Below the pieces are notes generated by a model. The model saw nothing but the letters and a program-made list of their open reading frames with translations. It did no database searches and was not told the origin of the DNA. From Nocardia speluncae NBRC 108251 (GTDB lineage Bacteria > Actinomycetota > Actinomycetes > Mycobacteriales > Mycobacteriaceae), in NCBI RefSeq assembly GCF_001613245.1, contig NZ_BDBZ01000030.1, positions 94,299 to 158,298 on the forward strand: a DNA stretch of 64,000 nt, in the 5' to 3' direction. Made by a program: the position numbers and the translations under genes. Shown in pieces: positions 25,733-34,867 of the stretch; the stretch's first letter is position 1, and every line of letters starts with the position of its first letter.

Positions 25733-25805
25733 TGCGCCCGAAGGGATTCGAACCCCTAACCTTCTGATCCGTAGTCAGATGCTCTATCCGTTGAGCTACG
25801 GGCGC
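25733..25805 (-). tRNA. tRNA-Arg(ACG)
   Basis: Read on the minus strand, GCGCCCG pairs with CGGGCGC, the D-arm is GCTCAACGGATAGAGC, the anticodon stem-loop is TCTGACTACGGATCAGA (anticodon ACG), and the T-arm is GGGGTTCGAATCCC. No CCA is encoded. A34 is the substrate of TadA, encoded at 17407-17880. Confidence 0.96.
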
Positions 25806-25840
25806 GTACGCGTTATTCAGTTGTCACCCGTTGCCGGGTG

Positions 25841-25930
25841 TGGCGGAGGCGAGAGGATTTGAACCTCCGGTCCCCGTGAAGGGACAACTCATTAGCAGTG
25901 AGTCCCATTCGGCCGCTCTGGCACGCCTCC
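25841..25930 (-). tRNA. tRNA-Ser(GCU)
   Basis: On the minus strand the acceptor stem GGAGGCG pairs with CGCCTCC, the anticodon loop is CTGCTAA (anticodon GCT) on stem ACTCA/TGAGT, with a long variable arm, discriminator G and encoded CCA. It is 35 bp upstream of tRNA-Arg in the same direction. Confidence 0.97.
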
Positions 25931-26022
25931 TGGAGCCTTCTCTTCGAGGGCGCCGGCCCTTCCGGGCCGCCGAGCAGAAAGGCTACCGGAGCCTGGTGCG
26001 AAACTGCAAAACGGGTGGTTGA

Positions 26023-26763
26023 TCAGCGTAGGTGGCTGTCGAACCAGTCGAAAATGCGGGTTTGGGAGTCGATGAGTTCGGCGGCGTCGTCCTCGTCGTC
26101 GCCGGGGTGGTCGGCGCGATGCAACAGGCCCGGATAGATCACCACCAGACTTGCGACCGCGGCGCGGGCGGCGGCGTCGCGGAGTTGGTCTACCTCGTCG
26201 AGGGGGGTGGTCGATTCCGCGCCGAACAGGCCCAGCCACGGGGCTTGTAGCCGGGACGCGACGGCGACGAGGGCTTCGGCTTGGTCGGTCAAGGGGGCGG
26301 TGATGCCGGGGGCGGCCACGCTGATCGCGGCGCCGATCGGCCGGTTGGTCGCCACCAGGAAAGCCGCGGTGCCGGCGGTATCGAAACCCAGGGCGCCGAC
26401 GCAATCGGGGAAGATCCCGCGGTGGGTGAGCCAATCGAAGCAGGCGTCGAAATCCTCGAACAGTTCGTCGCCGTAGACCCCGGCCGACGAGGCGGTGGCC
26501 CGGTGGAAGAGGTTCGGCGCGACCACCAGCCAGCCTTCGCCGGCGAGGGCGCGCATGAACTCCAGCAACGATCCGGTGAACTCGCGGGATTCGTGGAGCA
26601 GCACGATTCCGCCACGGGCGTAGCCCTCTGGTTCGATCACCGTGATGGGTACGTGTTCGTCGGTGGCGGGGCTGGTAGCGGCCGCTGCCGGCTTCTGATC
26701 GGTTCCGGTGGTTTCCGGCCCGTGGCGCCGCAGCGGAGCGATATCGTCATAAGTGCCCGACAT
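26023..26763 (-). CDS. Dienelactone hydrolase family protein with altered nucleophile
   Basis: A 246-residue alpha/beta hydrolase. Dienelactone hydrolase features are IVLLHESREFTGSLLEFMRALA (Glu of the HESR turn) and WLVVAPNLFHRA, with the catalytic-His region YPGLLHRADHP. The nucleophile elbow, usually GFCxGG, reads ALGFDTAGTAAF, so Cys is replaced by D128, and the usual Asp after the sixth strand is replaced in FGAESTTPLDEV. The first ~35 residues are a variable Ala/Thr-rich tail. It may use Asp as nucleophile or be inactive. It is divergent from the aminotransferase at 26858. Confidence 0.85.
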   Translation of the reverse strand: MSGTYDDIAPLRRHGPETTGTDQKPAAAATSPATDEHVPITVIEPEGYARGGIVLLHESREFTGSLLEFMRALAGEGWLVVAPNLFHRATASSAGVYGDELFEDFDACFDWLTHRGIFPDCVGALGFDTAGTAAFLVATNRPIGAAISVAAPGITAPLTDQAEALVAVASRLQAPWLGLFGAESTTPLDEVDQLRDAAARAAVASLVVIYPGLLHRADHPGDDEDDAAELIDSQTRIFDWFDSHLR

Positions 26764-26857
26764 GTTCCCAGCGTAGGGCGATATCCGCGGAGCGGGAAGA
26801 ACTGGCAGGTGAACAGCCCGAACGTGGCACGATCGAGATCGGAACTAAGCTCGATAC

Positions 26858-27934
26858 GTGACCGCGCACATCCGGCCGGACCTCGAGTCGATTCCGGCGT
26901 ACGTTCCCGGCCGCAGCCATCCCGGCGCGGTCAAATTGGCGAGCAACGAAACGACCACAGGTCCGCTGCCCGCCGCGAGCAAGGCCGTCGCCGAGGCGGT
27001 GGAGCTGGCCAACCGCTACCCGGACAATCAGTCCGGCGAACTACGAGCAGCGCTCGCGGAATTTCTCGGCGTCACGCCGGCCGAGGTTGCGGTCGGCTGC
27101 GGGAGTGTGGCGCTGTGTCAGGAGTTGGTGCAGATCACCTGCGGGGATCCGTCCGACGAAGTGCTCTTCGCATGGCGTTCGTTCGAGGCGTACCCGATCA
27201 TCACCCAGGTCGGTAACGCGACCGCGGTGACGGTGCCGCTACGCGAGCACATACACGATCTGGACGCCCTGGCAGCCGCGATCACCGACCGGACGCGACT
27301 GGTGTTCGTCTGCAACCCGAACAACCCGACCGGTACCGCGGTCGGAGCGGCCGAGCTGGGCCGGTTCCTGGACCGGGTACCTGCCGATGTGCTGGTAGCG
27401 CTGGACGAGGCGTACTACGAGTACCTGCGGATCCCCGGCGATCACCCCGACGGTGTGGAACTGGCCCGGACGCGGCCGAACGTCGTTGTGCTGCGAACCT
27501 TCTCGAAGGCGTACGGGTTGGCGGGCCTGCGGGTCGGATACGCGGTCGGCGCACCGGAGGTGATCGCCTCGCTGCTGAAGGTGCACATCCCGTTCAGCGT
27601 GAGCCGGGTGGCGCAGGCGGCGGCCATGGCATCGCTGGAGGCCCGGCACGAACTACTGGACCGCACCGACGCGGTGATCGCCGAACGGGAACGGATGCGC
27701 GCCGGCCTGCTGGCCGCGGGCTACCGGGTGCCGCCGAGCGAAGCGAATTTCGTCTGGATCGACCTGGGCGCGTCGACGGCCGAGTTCGCCGAGGCGAGCG
27801 CGGCGGCAGGGGTGCTGATCCGGCCGTTTGCCGGCGAAGGGGTGCGGGTCACGGCGGGAGACCCGCACGAGAACGATCTGTTCCTGCGGTTCGCCACGTC
27901 CGCGGATACGGTTGCGCGCTTCACAGGCGCCTGA
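26858..27934 (+). CDS. hisC2: Histidinol-phosphate/aromatic aminotransferase (HisC2/Pat type)
   Basis: A 358-residue class I/II PLP aminotransferase (Rv3772 homologue). Features are LASNETTTGPLPAASKAV, RYPDNQSGELRAALA, VFVCNPNNPTGT, VALDEAYYEYLR and the PLP lysine K217 in RTFSKAYGLAGLRVGYA; the phosphate-binding Arg is in LRVGYA. The pattern matches the phenylalanine aminotransferase Pat, which does transamination of aromatic amino acids and can also act on histidinol phosphate. It starts with GTG and stands alone outside the main his operon, which favours the aromatic role. Confidence 0.9.
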   Translation: MTAHIRPDLESIPAYVPGRSHPGAVKLASNETTTGPLPAASKAVAEAVELANRYPDNQSGELRAALAEFLGVTPAEVAVGCGSVALCQELVQITCGDPSDEVLFAWRSFEAYPIITQVGNATAVTVPLREHIHDLDALAAAITDRTRLVFVCNPNNPTGTAVGAAELGRFLDRVPADVLVALDEAYYEYLRIPGDHPDGVELARTRPNVVVLRTFSKAYGLAGLRVGYAVGAPEVIASLLKVHIPFSVSRVAQAAAMASLEARHELLDRTDAVIAERERMRAGLLAAGYRVPPSEANFVWIDLGASTAEFAEASAAAGVLIRPFAGEGVRVTAGDPHENDLFLRFATSADTVARFTGA

Positions 27935-28212
27935 CGAAGTCGAGGAGTCTCGGCCGGCCTGTGCAGCCGGTCTTCGCGTATCGTCCGCCGTCCGCCGATG
28001 GACCGCGGCCGGCCGCCGCGGCCGGTCGGCAGGTACGCAGACCGGCGGCCGGGCCAGGCCGTGACTGCTGCGGCGAAAGCCTCGTAACCGCGTAGCCCTG
28101 CACGCCACTGGACGGGTCCAGAGCCGAGTGCTGATACGGCGATGGCTGTTCTCGGCCCGGAGGAGCGTGTCTCGCACCGGTCGGACGCCGGATCGCAGTA
28201 CCGAGCGGCGGA

Positions 28213-29286
28213 TCAGCCGATTCGGTCGATGCCGAGGCCCTCGGAAATGGTGGGCCAGGAAGTGACCAGTTCGTCGGCCCAGTACGGCCAGGAATGGGTG
28301 CCTTGCGGACGGAAGTGGGCGGTGTAATCGATAGCGAGGGTGTCGAAACGCTGGGCCAGCCGGCGGGTGCAGAAATCGGTGGCCGCCTCCAGCGGGCCAC
28401 CCATCAGTACGCTCACCGGGGTCTCGGGGTTGGTCAGTACATCGTGGACACCCGGTCGTCCGCTGCCGGCAGAGAGATAGAGCTTCTTCCCGCGCAGGGC
28501 TTCCGCGTGCAGGGTCACATCGTGGGCCAGCCATGCCGGGTCGTCGGGGGAGCCGAACATGTTCTCGGGGTTGCCTTTGAAGGTTGTGACGACCATGCGG
28601 GCCTGCGCCTGGCCCAGGTCGGTTCCGGTGGAGAAGCAACCGCTGTGGGCAGCTACGGCGGAATAGAGTTCGGGTTTCCGGATGGCCAGCATCATGGCCC
28701 CTTCGGCGCCCATGGAGGTTCCGACCACGGCATTACGGCCGTTGCCGGCGAATTCGGCGTCGAGTAGTGGCGGTAGTTCCTCGGTGAGAAATGTCTCCCA
28801 CATGTTGACCCCCAACACCGGGTCGGGGCGTTGCCAGTCGGTGTAGAAACTGGCGGGACCGCCGACCGTGAACACCACATTCACCGGTTTGTCGGCGTAG
28901 AACTGAGCGGCACCCCCGCGGTCCAGCCAGTTGTTGCTGTCTATCTGGGTGCTGCGGCCGTCGAGCATGTAGACGGTCGGGCGGGGTTTGCTGCGGTCGG
29001 CCGGCAGTAGGACGAGGACCTGCACCGTGCGGTGCATGGCCGGTGAGTCGACGAATACCCGCATCAGGCGGTCGTGTACCGGTTGGACGCCCACGATGGC
29101 GGCCCGTGGCGCCCGGACCGCTTCGGGGCGTTCGACCGGACCGGGGTCCTCGGCCGAGCCGGTGCCGGGCTGAGCGGGCGCGGTGTGCAGTCCGTCGGGG
29201 CCTGCCTGCGCTGCACCGGGGGCGACAGCACCGCACAGGGCGACGGCGCCCGAAACAACGGTGGCCAGGCCGACGCGATACCTCAT
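28213..29286 (-). CDS. Secreted esterase/mycolyltransferase-like alpha/beta hydrolase
   Basis: About 357 residues from the ATG at 29286 (MRYRVGLATVVSGAVALCG, a signal peptide with cleavage near AAQA). The family is esterase D/antigen 85 (PF00756): VQVLVLLPADRS, PTVYMLDGRS, NVVFTVGGPASFYTDWQ (like the W and D loops of antigen 85), nucleophile Ser in VVGTSMGAEGAMMLA, and the His in GTHSWPYWADEL near the C-terminus. In mycolate-containing actinobacteria such proteins transfer mycoloyl groups to trehalose or arabinogalactan in the envelope. Mycolyltransferase activity is likely but not certain, since plain esterases share these motifs. Confidence 0.87.
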   Translation of the reverse strand: MRYRVGLATVVSGAVALCGAVAPGAAQAGPDGLHTAPAQPGTGSAEDPGPVERPEAVRAPRAAIVGVQPVHDRLMRVFVDSPAMHRTVQVLVLLPADRSKPRPTVYMLDGRSTQIDSNNWLDRGGAAQFYADKPVNVVFTVGGPASFYTDWQRPDPVLGVNMWETFLTEELPPLLDAEFAGNGRNAVVGTSMGAEGAMMLAIRKPELYSAVAAHSGCFSTGTDLGQAQARMVVTTFKGNPENMFGSPDDPAWLAHDVTLHAEALRGKKLYLSAGSGRPGVHDVLTNPETPVSVLMGGPLEAATDFCTRRLAQRFDTLAIDYTAHFRPQGTHSWPYWADELVTSWPTISEGLGIDRIG

Positions 29287-29548
29287 GGCGCCCATCCTGC
29301 CAGACCTGATGGCCTGCATCGGGGCACCGAAAGGGTCGATTTATATGCTCTGACCTGGTCTTTCGATGATATTGTCGCGGAATGGATCTCGGGTGGTGAT
29401 GATCGACTCGCGCACGTGGGCCGTATCGTTCGCACCGGTCACCGGGGTTCGGCCCGGCCGATGTGCCGGTGCTCACCCGGACCCGGTGGACCCGCCGGAC
29501 GCGCGGAGTAATCTCGCTTCGGTAGCCGGACCGGATGGAGAGGACCTC

Positions 29549-30697
29549 GTGACGGGCGCGCGGATGGTGGGGCTTTTCGCCGGGATCGGAGGGCTGGAGC
29601 TCGGGTTGGCGGCGCACGGCTGGCACAGCACACTGCTGTGTGAGATCGATCCCGGTGCGCGGGCGGTGCTGGGGGCGCGTTTTCCCGAAGCCGAACTCCA
29701 CACCGATATCACCCGGTTGCGGGCGCTGCCGCCGGAAACCGAGCTGGTGGCTGCGGGATTCCCGTGCCAGGACCTGTCCCAGGCCGGCCGCACTGCCGGA
29801 ATCACCGGGACGAAATCCAGTCTGGTCGACCATGTGTTCCGCCTGGTACGGCGTAAACGCGGGCCGCGCTGGTTGCTGATCGAGAACGTGCCGTTCATGC
29901 TGCAACTCGGTCGCGGTGCGGCAATGCGCCATATCACCGACGCTCTCGAAGAACTCGGCTACACCTGGGCCTACCGGGTGGTGGACGCGCGGGCGTTCGG
30001 CCTGCCGCAGCGGCGTAACCGGGTGCTCATGCTGGCTTCGCGGACCGAGGATCCGCGCACCGTACTGTTCGCCGACGATGCCGGCCCGCGACTGCTGGGG
30101 TGCGTCGAGAGCGACCCGTGCGGTTTCTACTGGACCGAGGGTGTGCGGGGCCTGGGCTGGGTGGTCAACGCTGTGCCCACGCTCAAGGGCGGGTCGGGGC
30201 TCGGTATTCCGAGCGCGCCCGCGGTGCGGTTACCGTCCGGGGAAATGGTCACGCCGGGGATCACCGACGGGGAACGGCTCCAGGGGTTCGCGCCCGGCTG
30301 GACCGAACCGGCGCTGGCGGTCCCGGGTTTCCGGCCCGGTCAGCGGTGGCGGCTGGTGGGGAACGCGGTGAGTGTGCGGATGGCGTCGTGGGTCGGGTCG
30401 CGGTTGCGGATCCCGGGCGAGCCGATACCCGGACATATTCCGTTACCGCCGGGAAGCCCGTGGCCGGGGGCGGCGTGGGGGCATTCCGGGGAGGTGTTCG
30501 AGGTGCCGCTGTCGCCCTGGCCGGTTCACGAGTCCTATGAGGACCTGCGGTTCTTCCTCACCGACACCCGATTGCTGTCGGCGCGGGCCACGGCCGGTTT
30601 CCTGCGCCGGACCGGGATGGGAACGCTGCGTTTCCCGGCCGGTTTCCTCGACGATGTGCAGGCGCATCTGGTGCGGATGGGTGGCTCGGCGGCATGA
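29549..30697 (+). CDS. DNA (cytosine-5-)-methyltransferase
   Basis: A 382-residue C5-cytosine methyltransferase. Motif I is GLFAGIGGLELGLA, motif IV AAGFPCQDLSQAGR with catalytic C73, motif VI LLIENVPFML, motif VIII LPQRRNRVLML, and motifs IX-X ERLQGFAPGWTEPA and RLVGNAVSVRMASW. The GTG is preceded by GGAGAGG; open frame further upstream has no homology. The stop overlaps vsr (ATGA). No restriction endonuclease is adjacent, so it is an orphan methyltransferase coupled with mismatch repair. The recognition sequence cannot be read from the protein. Confidence 0.92.
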   Translation: MTGARMVGLFAGIGGLELGLAAHGWHSTLLCEIDPGARAVLGARFPEAELHTDITRLRALPPETELVAAGFPCQDLSQAGRTAGITGTKSSLVDHVFRLVRRKRGPRWLLIENVPFMLQLGRGAAMRHITDALEELGYTWAYRVVDARAFGLPQRRNRVLMLASRTEDPRTVLFADDAGPRLLGCVESDPCGFYWTEGVRGLGWVVNAVPTLKGGSGLGIPSAPAVRLPSGEMVTPGITDGERLQGFAPGWTEPALAVPGFRPGQRWRLVGNAVSVRMASWVGSRLRIPGEPIPGHIPLPPGSPWPGAAWGHSGEVFEVPLSPWPVHESYEDLRFFLTDTRLLSARATAGFLRRTGMGTLRFPAGFLDDVQAHLVRMGGSAA

Positions 30698-31125
30698 CCG
30701 GCGACCCCGCCCGCAGCAGCCGCCGCCCGGCCACCGATCCGGTGACCAGCGCACGGATGTCGCGGCAGCGGCGGGCGCATACCGCGCCGGAGCTGGCCTT
30801 GCGGCGTGAGCTGCACCGGCGCGGTATCCGCTACTTCGTGGATCGGGCGCCGATCCGGGGGCAGCGGCGGCGGGCGGATCTGGTGTTCCCGCGGCGCCGG
30901 GTCGCGGTATACGTGGATGGGTGTTTCTGGCATCGCTGCCCGGTCCATGCGACCGATCCGAAGAACAATGCGGCCTGGTGGGCGGAGAAACTGGCCGGCA
31001 ACGTCGTGCGCGATCGGGACACCGACGCGGCGCTGGCCGCCGCGGGCTGGCAAGTGGTGCGGATATGGGAACACGAGGATCCCGTGCGCGCGGCGGACCG
31101 GGTACAGGTGGCCTTGAGACGTTGA
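30694..31125 (+). CDS. vsr: Very short patch repair endonuclease Vsr
   Basis: Vsr nicks 5' of T in T:G mismatches that arise by deamination of 5-methylcytosine, so it protects sites of the partner methyltransferase. The 143-residue protein has SARMSRQRRAHTAPELALRR, the metal-site Asp in RADLVFPRRRVAVYVDG, the CFWHRCPVH motif with zinc/His ligands, and GWQVVRIWEHEDP. It overlaps the methyltransferase stop by four bases (ATGA). Confidence 0.95.
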   Translation: MTGDPARSSRRPATDPVTSARMSRQRRAHTAPELALRRELHRRGIRYFVDRAPIRGQRRRADLVFPRRRVAVYVDGCFWHRCPVHATDPKNNAAWWAEKLAGNVVRDRDTDAALAAAGWQVVRIWEHEDPVRAADRVQVALRR

Positions 31126-31223
31126 GAGGGCAGGCCGGCGCTCGATCGCGATGGTGTGTCCGGACGCGACCCCGGCCGAGTGCTCGTGGGCGGGCCGAGA
31201 AGCGCACCGTTAGGGTCGGTGTC

Positions 31224-31943
31224 GTGCCCAGGGATTTCATCGAACTGCTCACCACGCGGATGGAGGCGGTCGCCGCGGCGACCACCGAATTGCTCGCCAC
31301 CGTCGACACACTCGACGAGGCGTCGCTCGCCGACCCCTCTGCCCTTCCCGGCTGGACCAGGGGGCATGTGCTCGCACATATTTCGCGCAATGCCGACAGC
31401 CTGGTCAATCTGCTGCTCTGGGCGCATACCGGAGTGGAGACGCCGCAGTACGCGAGTACCGTGCTGCGCGATGCCGATATCGAGCTGGGTGCGCCGCGTC
31501 CGCTCGCCGAACAACGGGCCGACCTGGTGGAATCGGCGGATCGGTTGATGGGGATGGCGCGGGTGCCGACTGCTGAGCAATGGCAGGTGGAGGTCCGCAC
31601 CAGGCAGGGGCGGCCGCTACCGGCGTACCGGATACCCTGGATGCGGTTGCAGGAGCTGCGGATCCACCATGTGGATTTGGCTGCCGGCTACACCCCGGCA
31701 GATTGGCCTGCGGATTTCGTAGCGGAACTGCTCGCCGAGGTCGCCGCTGATCTGGGCGCTCGCCCGGCCGTGCAACCGTTCGAAATCGAGGCGACCGATA
31801 CCGGTTTCGGCGCGACCTTCGGGACCGGTGATCCGGACCGGAAGGTGGCGGCACCGGCCGCGTCGCTGGTGGCCTGGCTGCTGGGGCGCGGTGCGGACGA
31901 GACCCTGCCCGCGGAGCTCCCGCAGCTGCCCGTTTGGCGCTGA
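31224..31943 (+). CDS. Mycothiol-dependent maleylpyruvate isomerase family protein
   Basis: A 239-residue DinB-fold protein. The MDMPI N-terminal domain shows LPGWTRGHVLAHISRNADSL (first metal His) and WMRLQELRIHHVDLAAGY, with the Glu and His that complete the zinc site. A C-terminal sterol-carrier-like domain follows and ends LPQLPVWR. The family includes mycothiol-dependent maleylpyruvate isomerase; no gentisate-pathway genes are nearby, so the substrate is unassigned. The GTG start is where homology begins. Confidence 0.9.
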   Translation: MPRDFIELLTTRMEAVAAATTELLATVDTLDEASLADPSALPGWTRGHVLAHISRNADSLVNLLLWAHTGVETPQYASTVLRDADIELGAPRPLAEQRADLVESADRLMGMARVPTAEQWQVEVRTRQGRPLPAYRIPWMRLQELRIHHVDLAAGYTPADWPADFVAELLAEVAADLGARPAVQPFEIEATDTGFGATFGTGDPDRKVAAPAASLVAWLLGRGADETLPAELPQLPVWR

Positions 31944-32175
31944 CCCCGGCGTCCCCCTGCCCGCGCTGCACAACGCGGGTCCGCTGGTGTCGGTCCAGCG
32001 CGCGTCCGGCCGGGGGCGAGCCTGTGTGCGCCCGGCTCGTGCTGAGGCAGACGGTACCCCGCCGATGTAGGACGGTGGCTGGTTCGAGCCGCATCTTTGC
32101 GGATGCCGCCGAGCGTGTTGCCAGCGGTCGTGTGCTGGTACGGAGCCCGGCACCTGGCGGCGTGCACAAGCAGAA

Positions 32176-32205
32176 CCGGCCGGCACCTGTGTGGGTGCCA
32201 GCCGG
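32176..32205 (-). terminator. Hairpin downstream of mmpL
   Basis: A 12-bp stem with one G-U pair around a six-base loop (CCGGCCGGCACC with GGTGCCAGCCGG), 15 bp after the stop of the minus-strand mmpL. Confidence 0.6.
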
Positions 32206-32219
32206 CTCGTTCACCTGGA

Positions 32220-34604
32220 TCAGACTCCGGCAGGTTCTTCGACGGCTTTCGCCTTGGCGCGCTCCTGCAATTCGCGCAGCTTCGACCCTTCGACGTCGAT
32301 ATCGGGCAGGATCCGGTCCAGCCAGGCCGGCATCCACCAGGCCCATTTGCCGAGCAGTACCAGCAGTGACGGGATCAGCACCATCCGCACCAGGAAGGCG
32401 TCGAAGAAAACGCCTGCTGCCAGCGCGAAGCCCATGGATTTGGACGTGATGTCGGGCGAGAGCATGAAACCGCCGAAGACCGAGATCATGATGACGGCCG
32501 CCGCGGCGACCACGCGGGCGCCGTGATGGTAGCCGTCGACCATCGCCTGCTTCGGATCCTTGCCGCGCACGTATTCCTCGCGCATCCGGGTCACCAGGAA
32601 CACCTGGTAGTCCATGGCGAGGCCGAATACCAGGCCGATCAGCACGATGGGGAGGAAGCTGATGATCGGATGGGTGTCGTCGACCAGGCCGAAGGCGCCC
32701 TCCTGGAAGATCAGCACCGTGACCCCGAAGGTCGCGGCCATCGAGAGCAGGAAGCCGAGCGCGGCGGTGAGCGGTACCAGGATCGACCGGAACACCAGGA
32801 GCAGCAAGATGAATGCCGCCACCGCGACGATGGCCATGTACGGGATGATGCTGTCGAGCAGCACGCTGTTGACATCGGCGTAGATGGCCGTCTGACCGGT
32901 GATGCCGTATTCCATGCCGTACTGGTCCTGCAGCGCGGCTTCGGCATCACGGGCGTGTTCGACCAGATCCTGTGTTTCCGCACTGTTGGGCCCGGATTGG
33001 GGAACCACCTGGAACAGTGCGGCCTGCCCGTCCTGGCTGGGCTGCGCGACGCTGAGGTAGTCCACACCGTCGTAGCCCGCCAGTTGATCGCGCAGGGCGG
33101 TCAGTGCGGCATCGCGCTGGTCGGGGGGAGTTTCGGAGAGATCGACCGCTACCACGAGCATGCCGTTCTTGCCTTCGCCGAAGCCCGCGGTCTGTAGTTC
33201 GTAGGCCTTCCGGACCGACGAGTCCTCCGGCATGCTGTCGCCGCCGGGCAGGCCGAGGCTGAGCTGGGCCGCGGGGGCGGCGAGCGCACCGAGCACGATC
33301 GCGCTGATGATCAGCGTGAGCACCGGCATCCGGGCGATGATGCGCGCGAATCGCATCCCGTTGGTGACCGAGGTGTCGTCCTCGGGGTCGTGCCGGGCGA
33401 TCAGCGGCAGTTTCGGTTTGAACAGCGCTTTGCCGAACGCGCCGAGCAGGGCCGGCATCAGGGTGGTGGCCGCGAGTACGGCGAACCCCGCCGCGATGGC
33501 GCCGCCGATACCCATCGCTGTGAGGAAGCTGATCCCGACCACGGATAGGCCGAGAAGCGCGACCACCACTGTCAGCCCGGCGAATACGACGGCCGAACCG
33601 GCGGTGCCCACCGCGACACCCGCGGCTTCCTCGGGTGAATCCTGGACGACGAGTTCGTGTTTGTACCGGGACACGATGAACAGGGCGTAGTCGATGGACA
33701 GCGCCAAGCCGATCATCGACGCCAGGATCGGCGTGAACGTCGGGACTTCGGTCAGCGAGGTACCGGTCAGGATGAGAGCGCCCGCGCTGGCGACGCCGAC
33801 GATTCCGGTGATGATCGGGACGAACGCGGCAACGATGGCGCCGAAGGCGATGATCATGACGATCAGCGCGACCCCGATGCCGATCATCTCGGCCTGCCCG
33901 GTCTCGGGCTGAGTCTGCGCGATGGCGCCGCTCATCTCGACGGTGAGCCCGGCGTCGCGGCCTTCCTGTGCGATTCTCTCGGCTTCCTGCCGGTGTTCCT
34001 CGGTGACGTCGGCGAAGGTCGGCATCGTGAACTTCACATCGATGACGGCGACCGTTTGCGGCCGGTCCTCGCTGAGCACGTTCAGTGGGGCACCACCACA
34101 CAGGGCCTTGAAGTCGGGAGAGTTCCGGCCGTCGAGGCAGTTCGGTTCCGGCATGGGCGGGGCCCGGCCGGGTTCTGGGCCGGCTGCTGCCGCGGCCTGT
34201 TCCGCGGCGGCCTCCTTGCTGGCCGGCATCATCGAGGTTGCGGTGACCGGGTTGACGACCGGTTCACTGTGGTCGACGATATCGAGTTCGTTCAAGCGCC
34301 CGACCAGCGCGTCCAGCGCCGTCATATTGGTTTCGTCGGTCAGTGTGCCGTTCGGTGCGGCGATGACATATTGGCCGGTGACGGCGTCGATGCTGAACAT
34401 CGAGGCCATTTGCGGCATATGCTCTTCGAGGATGGCCGTGGCTCGTTCCGAGGGCAGCCCCGGCATTTCGAAGCTGTCCTGGAACGGTTTGGCCAACGCA
34501 CCCGCTGCCCCGCCGAGTAGGACCAGTATCAGCGCCCATACGGGCAGCACTATCCACTTCCGGCGGAAAGCGAACTTTCCCCATCTGTACAGAAATACGG
34601 ACAC
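32220..34604 (-). CDS. MMPL family RND transporter
   Basis: A 794-residue RND exporter. Repeat 1 has the helix WIVLPVWALILVLLGGAAGAL, a large external loop (residues ~40-220, with two Cys in PNCLDGRNSPDFKALCGG that may form a disulfide) and SIDYALFIVSRYKHELV. Repeat 2 ends with FGLAMDYQVFLVTRMREEYV. Asp-Tyr pairs for proton coupling are present in both. It is similar in layout to the mmpL at 22872 but longer in the first loop. It is transcribed away from the tetR-rrf2-ABC operon; the tandem dyads between them suggest control by that TetR. The substrate is unknown. Confidence 0.92.
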   Translation of the reverse strand: MSVFLYRWGKFAFRRKWIVLPVWALILVLLGGAAGALAKPFQDSFEMPGLPSERATAILEEHMPQMASMFSIDAVTGQYVIAAPNGTLTDETNMTALDALVGRLNELDIVDHSEPVVNPVTATSMMPASKEAAAEQAAAAAGPEPGRAPPMPEPNCLDGRNSPDFKALCGGAPLNVLSEDRPQTVAVIDVKFTMPTFADVTEEHRQEAERIAQEGRDAGLTVEMSGAIAQTQPETGQAEMIGIGVALIVMIIAFGAIVAAFVPIITGIVGVASAGALILTGTSLTEVPTFTPILASMIGLALSIDYALFIVSRYKHELVVQDSPEEAAGVAVGTAGSAVVFAGLTVVVALLGLSVVGISFLTAMGIGGAIAAGFAVLAATTLMPALLGAFGKALFKPKLPLIARHDPEDDTSVTNGMRFARIIARMPVLTLIISAIVLGALAAPAAQLSLGLPGGDSMPEDSSVRKAYELQTAGFGEGKNGMLVVAVDLSETPPDQRDAALTALRDQLAGYDGVDYLSVAQPSQDGQAALFQVVPQSGPNSAETQDLVEHARDAEAALQDQYGMEYGITGQTAIYADVNSVLLDSIIPYMAIVAVAAFILLLLVFRSILVPLTAALGFLLSMAATFGVTVLIFQEGAFGLVDDTHPIISFLPIVLIGLVFGLAMDYQVFLVTRMREEYVRGKDPKQAMVDGYHHGARVVAAAAVIMISVFGGFMLSPDITSKSMGFALAAGVFFDAFLVRMVLIPSLLVLLGKWAWWMPAWLDRILPDIDVEGSKLRELQERAKAKAVEEPAGV

Positions 34605-34765
34605 GAGGGATTTCTCCTAGGCGAGGCCGAGACGGTTTGGTCGTGTGCTTCTGCTGTGACGAACTGACGGCCGACGTCGTTTTCGCGGATCGGATCGCGC
34701 GGGGAGGCTTCGGCCTCGGATCGCGCGATCGGTTCGGATCCGCCTACACAGTGGACGCCTTTTAT

Positions 34766-34794
34766 CTACCGTACGGTAGGTAGACTACCGGTAG
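34766..34794. promoter_or_regulatory. Tandem TetR operator-like palindromes
   Basis: CTACCGTACGGTAG (34766-34779) is a perfect 14-bp palindrome, and CTACCGGTAG (34785-34794) is a second with the same half-site CTACCG. The TACCTACC/GGTAGG pattern repeats over an AT-flanked region between divergent mmpL and tetR. This is a typical layout for a TetR dimer pair. Confidence 0.75.
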
Positions 34795-34867
34795 GTTAAA
34801 CGGAGGAACAAGCTCGACTTCCGGTGGCCTACGGCGCGCGACGGCTGGAAGAACGAGAGGACCGAGC

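Noticed and set aside
25498..25767. 89-codon frame ending in RPKGFEPLTF
   Set aside because: That ending is the familiar false peptide read from an antisense tRNA gene; it runs through the terminator and into tRNA-Arg.
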